This document shows positions 59,853 through 64,000 of a stretch of DNA of 64,000 nucleotides, piece after piece. Source of the DNA: Intrasporangium flavum (GTDB lineage Bacteria; Actinomycetota; Actinomycetes; Actinomycetales; Dermatophilaceae). The stretch spans positions 111,831 to 175,830 of the forward strand of contig NZ_MLJO01000012.1 of NCBI RefSeq assembly GCF_001956915.1, given 5' to 3'. The position numbers and the translations under genes are program-made. The first letter of the stretch is position 1. Each line of letters starts with the position of its first letter. A model generated the notes under the pieces. The model was not told the origin of the DNA. It worked only from the letters and a program-made list of their open reading frames with translations, and did no database searches.

Positions 59853-62003
59853 TCAGGCCCCGGGGACGCCCTGGAGCGCGGTGCGCAGCGCCCTGGACAC
59901 CTCGGGGTAGAGCGTCAGCGAGAAGGACGTCGTCATGTGGCCGTGGTCGAAGTAGGTGATGAGCCCACCGAGCACCGCCGGGCACGTGCCCTCGCGGCAC
60001 AGCAGGTTCGTGACCTCGAGACGCGTCACGTCGCGGCCCGTGCGCCCGGCCGCGGCGTCGGCGAGCGGGTCGGGCTCGAGCCCGGTGCCGGGGCCCACCT
60101 TCTCCTTCGTCGCGCACCGCGCGACGTCGTCGGCGTAGCGGGCGACGCAGTCGGGGACGCTCGTGCCCGCACCCGGGGTGTCGCGGATGACGAGCACCCG
60201 CGAACCGGCCTTGACGAACGCGTCCATGACCCGGTTGTAGGAGGCCTTGGCGGTCTGCACCTTCCTGGCCGCCGGCACCCCCGACAGGGGCTGGTAGGTG
60301 CGGTCGGACATGACGACGAGGTCGTAGCCGCCGGACGTGATGCGGTCGCGGGCCCACTGGTTGAACGCCGAGCAGTTGTCCACGAGCGTCTGGGTGCCGA
60401 AGGAGACCGGGATGTCGACCGAGTAGCACTCGGACGCGATGTAGGTGTCGACCCGCCAGCCACGCTCCTTGGCGGTGCGCATGATCGGCGGGAACCACTG
60501 CCCCGCGTGCGAGTTGCCGTAGAGCGCCACCTTGACCGGCGCGTTCTTCGGGCCGTAGCTGCACACCTTGCGACGCGTGAAGGGACGGTTGTTCCAGCAG
60601 TCGTCGGCGTACACCTGGGGCTTGTCGTCGGCGGCGCGGACCGGGTTGGTCAGCATCGCGACCTGGCGCCCGGCGCACGCGGCGTCGCGGAAGTAGTCGG
60701 CGCCGACGCACTGGGCCGCGGTGTCGATCGGGCCGGCGGTCTGCGCCTCGGCCCGGGAGATGGCCACGTGGGCCGCGCCGGCCGCGCCGAGGGAGGCCGC
60801 GAGGCACACCGCGAGGAGGACGAACGAGCGCTTGGTGCTGCGCGCGATGCTCGGCGTGAAGCGCATGAGGTCCTCGACCCAGCGCTTGGTCGCCGCCGAC
60901 AGCACGAGCACGAGGCCGAGCAGGAGCAGCTTCTGCCACCAGCGCACGTTGTCGTCGTCGAGGACGAACGGGATGACGACGATCGCCGGCCAGTGCCAGA
61001 GGTAGACCGAGTACGACACGTCACCGAGCCACTGGACCGGGCGTCGCGACCACAGCGGGAACGGCCCGGGGCGCAGGTCGTCGGACCGGGCCGCGATGAC
61101 GGCGGCGGTGCCGACGGTCGGCAGGAGGGCGGCGAGGCCGGGGAACGGCGTGCCCCCGGTGAAGGTCCACGACGCCCAGGCGATGGCCGCGAGACCACCC
61201 CAGAGCAGCACCGAGCGCACGACCGTGCCGCGCAGGCTCAGCCCGGCGTGGACCGCGGCCGCGAGGGCCGCGCCGACGCCGAGCTCCCAGATGCGCGTCG
61301 TCGAGACGAAGTAGGCCTGCGCGGCGTTGTCGTGGGTGAACCACCACGAGAAGGCGAGCGAGGCGCCGCTGACGACGGCGATGACCCCGAGGGGAGCGAA
61401 GCGGAACGAGCGGCCGAGGCGGCGGCACACGAGGAAGGCGAGGCCGATGAGGACCGGCCAGAGGATGTAGAACTGCTCCTCCACCGACAGCGACCAGTAG
61501 TGCTGGGTCGGCGAGTGCAGCTGGTCGGTGGCCAGGTAGTCGGTCGAGGTGAACGCGAGCATCCAGTTCTCGACGTAGAGCGCCGAGGCGATGACCTCGT
61601 TCGCGACCCGCTGGTGGACCGTCTGCGGCAGCCACAGCAGGCTGGCCCCGAGCGTCGCGAGGAGCACGAGCGTCGCGGCGGGGATGAGGCGGCGCACGCG
61701 GCGCGCCCAGAAGGCGAAGAGGTCGGAGAAGCGGCGGATCGGCCGCTGGAGCAGGTGCAGCGTGATGAGGAAGCCGGAGATGACGAAGAAGACGTCGACC
61801 CCGACGTAGCCACCCGTGAGCCGGTTGGGCCAGAAGTGGTAGACGACCACGAGGGTCACGGCGATCGCGCGCAGCGCCTGGATGTCCTTGCGCGGGCCGG
61901 CGTCGGCCGGGCGCTGCGGCGCCGCGGGACCGGTGCGCTCGCGCGGGGTCGCCTCGGTGACCCCGCCGACGATCGCGGGGCTCGCTGCGTCGGGTGCTGC
62001 CAA
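59853..62003 (-). CDS. OafA-type membrane acyltransferase with SGNH-like domain
   Basis: The 716-aa protein has an acyltransferase-3 domain (residues ~40-420, about ten helices) with IQALRAIAVTLVVVYHFWPN and GGYVGVDVFFVISGFLITLH, the typical catalytic His and RR region. The extracytoplasmic C-terminal half (~470-716) resembles an SGNH hydrolase: VALYGNSHAGQWFPP (GNSH where GDSH is usual) and YFDHGHMTTSF with Asp-x2-His. It should O-acetylate a cell-surface polysaccharide or lipid. Start: TTG 62003 with ACGGAGCAGG upstream. It diverges from the GT2 gene. Confidence 0.88.
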   Translation of the reverse strand: MAAPDAASPAIVGGVTEATPRERTGPAAPQRPADAGPRKDIQALRAIAVTLVVVYHFWPNRLTGGYVGVDVFFVISGFLITLHLLQRPIRRFSDLFAFWARRVRRLIPAATLVLLATLGASLLWLPQTVHQRVANEVIASALYVENWMLAFTSTDYLATDQLHSPTQHYWSLSVEEQFYILWPVLIGLAFLVCRRLGRSFRFAPLGVIAVVSGASLAFSWWFTHDNAAQAYFVSTTRIWELGVGAALAAAVHAGLSLRGTVVRSVLLWGGLAAIAWASWTFTGGTPFPGLAALLPTVGTAAVIAARSDDLRPGPFPLWSRRPVQWLGDVSYSVYLWHWPAIVVIPFVLDDDNVRWWQKLLLLGLVLVLSAATKRWVEDLMRFTPSIARSTKRSFVLLAVCLAASLGAAGAAHVAISRAEAQTAGPIDTAAQCVGADYFRDAACAGRQVAMLTNPVRAADDKPQVYADDCWNNRPFTRRKVCSYGPKNAPVKVALYGNSHAGQWFPPIMRTAKERGWRVDTYIASECYSVDIPVSFGTQTLVDNCSAFNQWARDRITSGGYDLVVMSDRTYQPLSGVPAARKVQTAKASYNRVMDAFVKAGSRVLVIRDTPGAGTSVPDCVARYADDVARCATKEKVGPGTGLEPDPLADAAAGRTGRDVTRLEVTNLLCREGTCPAVLGGLITYFDHGHMTTSFSLTLYPEVSRALRTALQGVPGA

Positions 62004-62215
62004 GGCCTGCTCCGTGCTCTCTGCCGGCTCCGGGGCCGGGTGCGTGCGGTGGCTCCGGGGCGCGCTGGCGCGCCCGCCGGGCCGGGGATGGACCTCGACA
62101 ACCTAACGCACCGACCTCGGGGCTGCCGAAACGCGAGCACGGCGCACGGGGTCGTGCGCGCTCGTCGGCCGCCCGTCGGCCGCCCTCGACACCCGGGTCC
62201 CGTGCACCTTCCGTC

Positions 62216-62276
62216 GCTAGGATGGGCCGCCGCGCCGCCCGCCGGGTGGCCGCCCCTCCCACCGGAAGGCTCCGAC
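62216..62276 (+). promoter_or_regulatory. Promoter and leader of the GT2 glycosyltransferase gene
   Basis: TAGGAT (62216-62221) lies ~55 nt before the GTG at 62277, and GGAAGG 7-8 nt before that start is the ribosome-binding site. This gene therefore has a normal leader, unlike many others here. Confidence 0.5.
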
Positions 62277-63971
62277 GTGTCCGCTGACGCGGCTCCCGAG
62301 CACGCCAACGACGCCATCAACGCCACCGACGCCACGACGGCCACGCCTGCCCCGGCCGGCCCGCTGCTCACGGTCATCTCCAACGTGTACGACGACGCCG
62401 AGCGGCTCCCCCGCGCCGTGGCCTCGGCCCTGGCGGCCTGGGACGCCACGCACCCCGCGTCCGCTGACGCCGGGGGCATCGAGGTGCTCGTCGTCGACGA
62501 CGGCTCCACCGACGACACCGGGGCCGTCGCCGACCGGCTCGCGGCGTCCGACCCCCGGGTGCGCGTCGTGCACCGCGGGGTCAACGACGGGGCGCCGGGG
62601 GCGCCGCGCAACCTCGGCATCGCCGAGGCCCGGGGCACCTACGTCGCCTTCTGCGACAGCGACGACGAGTACCTGCCGGGCACGCTGCGCCGCCTCGCCG
62701 ACCTCGCGGTCGCGCGCGACGCCGACGTCGCCGTCGGTGGCGTGGCCCGCTTCAACGAGCGCACCGGGCGCACGACGCCGCTGCCGGCCACCGAGTACGT
62801 GTCCGGCCCGGTCGAGCCGCTCGTGCCCGGCTCACCGCTCTGGCAGGACACCATCGCCGTGGCCAAGGTCATCCGACGGGCGTTCCTGCTGGAGGAGGGG
62901 ATCCGTTTCCCCGAGCGGATCCTCTACGAGGACCAGCCGTTCACCGTGGCGCTCTGGGCGCGGGCCCGTCGCATCGCGACGCTGCCCGACACCGTCTACC
63001 TCTGGTACGTCAACAACGTCGCCGGCGAGGAGTCGATCACGGCGCGCCGCCACGAGATCGCCAACTTCCACGACCGCATCACGGCCAACCGGGCCATCGA
63101 CGCCTACCTCGAGGGCCGCGCCGACCTCACCGCCGCGAAGCTCGACAAGTTCGTGCGGCACGACCTCGCCCTCTACGGCAAGGACCTCGACGCCCGCGAC
63201 GAGGCGTACCGGTCGGCGTTCGTCGCCTCGGCGCGGGGCTACCTCGCCGACGTGCCGGCCGCCCTGCGGGCCGGGCTCGAGCAGCCCTACCGCCTCGTCG
63301 TCCGCGAGCTCGTCGACGGGACGCCCGAGGGCGCCGTCGCCGCGTGCCTGTTCGCCTACCGCCGACGCCACCTCGACCGGCCGCTCGAGTCGCGCGGTGA
63401 GCGCTGGTGGTGGCCCTACCGCTCCCCCGAGGCCTCCGGACCCGAGCACGACCTGACCGACGTCGTCCGCTCGCAGTCGGTGCGGGGCCGGCACCTGGCC
63501 ACCGTGTCGGCGCGGACCGTCACCGGTGCGGGTGCACGCCTGGCCCTCGAGGGCGTCGTCGTCGACGGCGACCGCAGCCTGGGGTCGGGCGCAGGGCTGC
63601 GCCTCGAGCTCGTCGACCGCGACACCTCCGCCGTCGTCGCCGAGTGCGCGACGCGGCTGCGCGAGGGCAGGTTCACCGGCGCGCTCGTCGTCCCCGACGC
63701 CGCACCGGGCGTTGCCGGCCCGTCGGCCTTCACGGTGCGGGTCTCGTTCGCCCGGCGCGGGGTCGCGGCGCGCCTGCTCGGCGCCCTGCGGGTCGTGCGG
63801 GCGGGCGCGGCCCAGCCCGTCGAGGTGGCCGCCTCCGTGGAACTGCCGACCCTCGACGTGCCCGGGGCCGACGGCCCCTTGCACGCCTACCGGACGCGCA
63901 ACGGCAACCTCGCCCTGAGGCCCCTGGCCGACGCCGCGGCGGCCTCGGACCCGTCCAGCCCCTCGTCCTGA
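62277..63971 (+). CDS. Family 2 glycosyltransferase
   Basis: The 564-aa protein has a GT-A fold: LTVISNVYDDAERLPRAV, VLVVDDGSTDDTG (~76-86), APRNLGIAEARGTYVAFCDS and the DxD-type DSDDEYLPG (~127-135), with YEDQPFTVALWAR as the catalytic ED. A C-terminal domain from ~370 is beta-rich and may bind the acceptor, as in teichoic acid or capsule polymerases. An Ala/Thr/Asn-rich 30-residue leader precedes the fold. The gene ends 29 nt before the window edge. Confidence 0.9.
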   Translation: MSADAAPEHANDAINATDATTATPAPAGPLLTVISNVYDDAERLPRAVASALAAWDATHPASADAGGIEVLVVDDGSTDDTGAVADRLAASDPRVRVVHRGVNDGAPGAPRNLGIAEARGTYVAFCDSDDEYLPGTLRRLADLAVARDADVAVGGVARFNERTGRTTPLPATEYVSGPVEPLVPGSPLWQDTIAVAKVIRRAFLLEEGIRFPERILYEDQPFTVALWARARRIATLPDTVYLWYVNNVAGEESITARRHEIANFHDRITANRAIDAYLEGRADLTAAKLDKFVRHDLALYGKDLDARDEAYRSAFVASARGYLADVPAALRAGLEQPYRLVVRELVDGTPEGAVAACLFAYRRRHLDRPLESRGERWWWPYRSPEASGPEHDLTDVVRSQSVRGRHLATVSARTVTGAGARLALEGVVVDGDRSLGSGAGLRLELVDRDTSAVVAECATRLREGRFTGALVVPDAAPGVAGPSAFTVRVSFARRGVAARLLGALRVVRAGAAQPVEVAASVELPTLDVPGADGPLHAYRTRNGNLALRPLADAAAASDPSSPSS

Positions 63972-64000
63972 CGCCGGACCGCCGGGCGGTCGAGGGCCTC

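Noticed and set aside
57906..63971. A 6-kb open frame (over 2,000 codons) on the plus strand.
   Set aside because: Most of it runs antisense to the GMC oxidoreductase and acyltransferase genes, a common effect of very high GC at third positions. Only its 3' end, from 62277, is the real GT2 gene.

Overview
The window is about 73% GC by impression, uses mostly TGA stops and many GTG starts, and is packed with short-spaced or 4-nt-overlapping genes. The gene set (ZTP-riboswitch purH, purN, DUF6350, sucCD, WS/DGAT acyltransferase, MshB-like deacetylase, DUF3817, F420-ligase-like domain) points to a high-GC actinobacterium, most likely Micrococcales near Intrasporangiaceae/Dermatophilaceae; the family is inference. 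It reads as chromosome: I see no phage, plasmid, IS, CRISPR or tRNA. Many genes seem to be read from leaderless mRNAs, with a TANNNT hexamer 6-7 nt before the start codon.

Layout. 1-5430: a YihY-DUF1269 fusion (cut by the window edge), an RDD membrane protein paired with an 18-residue-repeat protein, a DUF2807 lipoprotein, and an ECF sigma/YCII pair. 5431-13289: an accessory catabolic block with an ATP-dependent HyuA/HyuB ring amidase, an NmrA-like protein, a carbamate kinase and a ring-opening amidohydrolase of the AtzD/barbiturase family. Its two transcription units share a 20-bp promoter element at the same distance from the -10 box. This is the best candidate for an undescribed system. 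13294-28691: conserved housekeeping (purH with ZTP riboswitch, purN, DUF6350, a NodB deacetylase, sucD, sucC, an ECF sigma with a SodC-like lipid or secreted protein, a B12-binding protein, a lipase, an M23 peptidase, pcrA).

28749-33443: a GNAT acetyltransferase, a WS/DGAT acyltransferase, a quinone oxidoreductase and a YtcJ-like amidohydrolase run head to tail. 33464-34560: an AbiEi/DUF559-type gene bracketed by two copies of an 88/89-bp inverted-repeat element, possibly a mobile cassette. 34613-37925: small membrane proteins, a NUDIX hydrolase, a GT4 glycosyltransferase and an MshB-like deacetylase. 38021-46544: a P1B-5 metal ATPase with a hemerythrin tail, an unusual asparagine-synthase/CofE-like fusion, a PAP2 phosphatase, guaA, DUF3817 and a SURF1-like protein.

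46694-63971: a DUF6636-like lipoprotein; a six-gene Mrp Na+/H+ antiporter operon (mrpA with fused mrpB, then C-G); an asymmetric heterodimeric ABC exporter; a triple-hairpin intergenic region; a GMC oxidoreductase; an OafA-type membrane acyltransferase; and a family 2 glycosyltransferase. The last two diverge from one control region and probably act in cell-surface glycan assembly.
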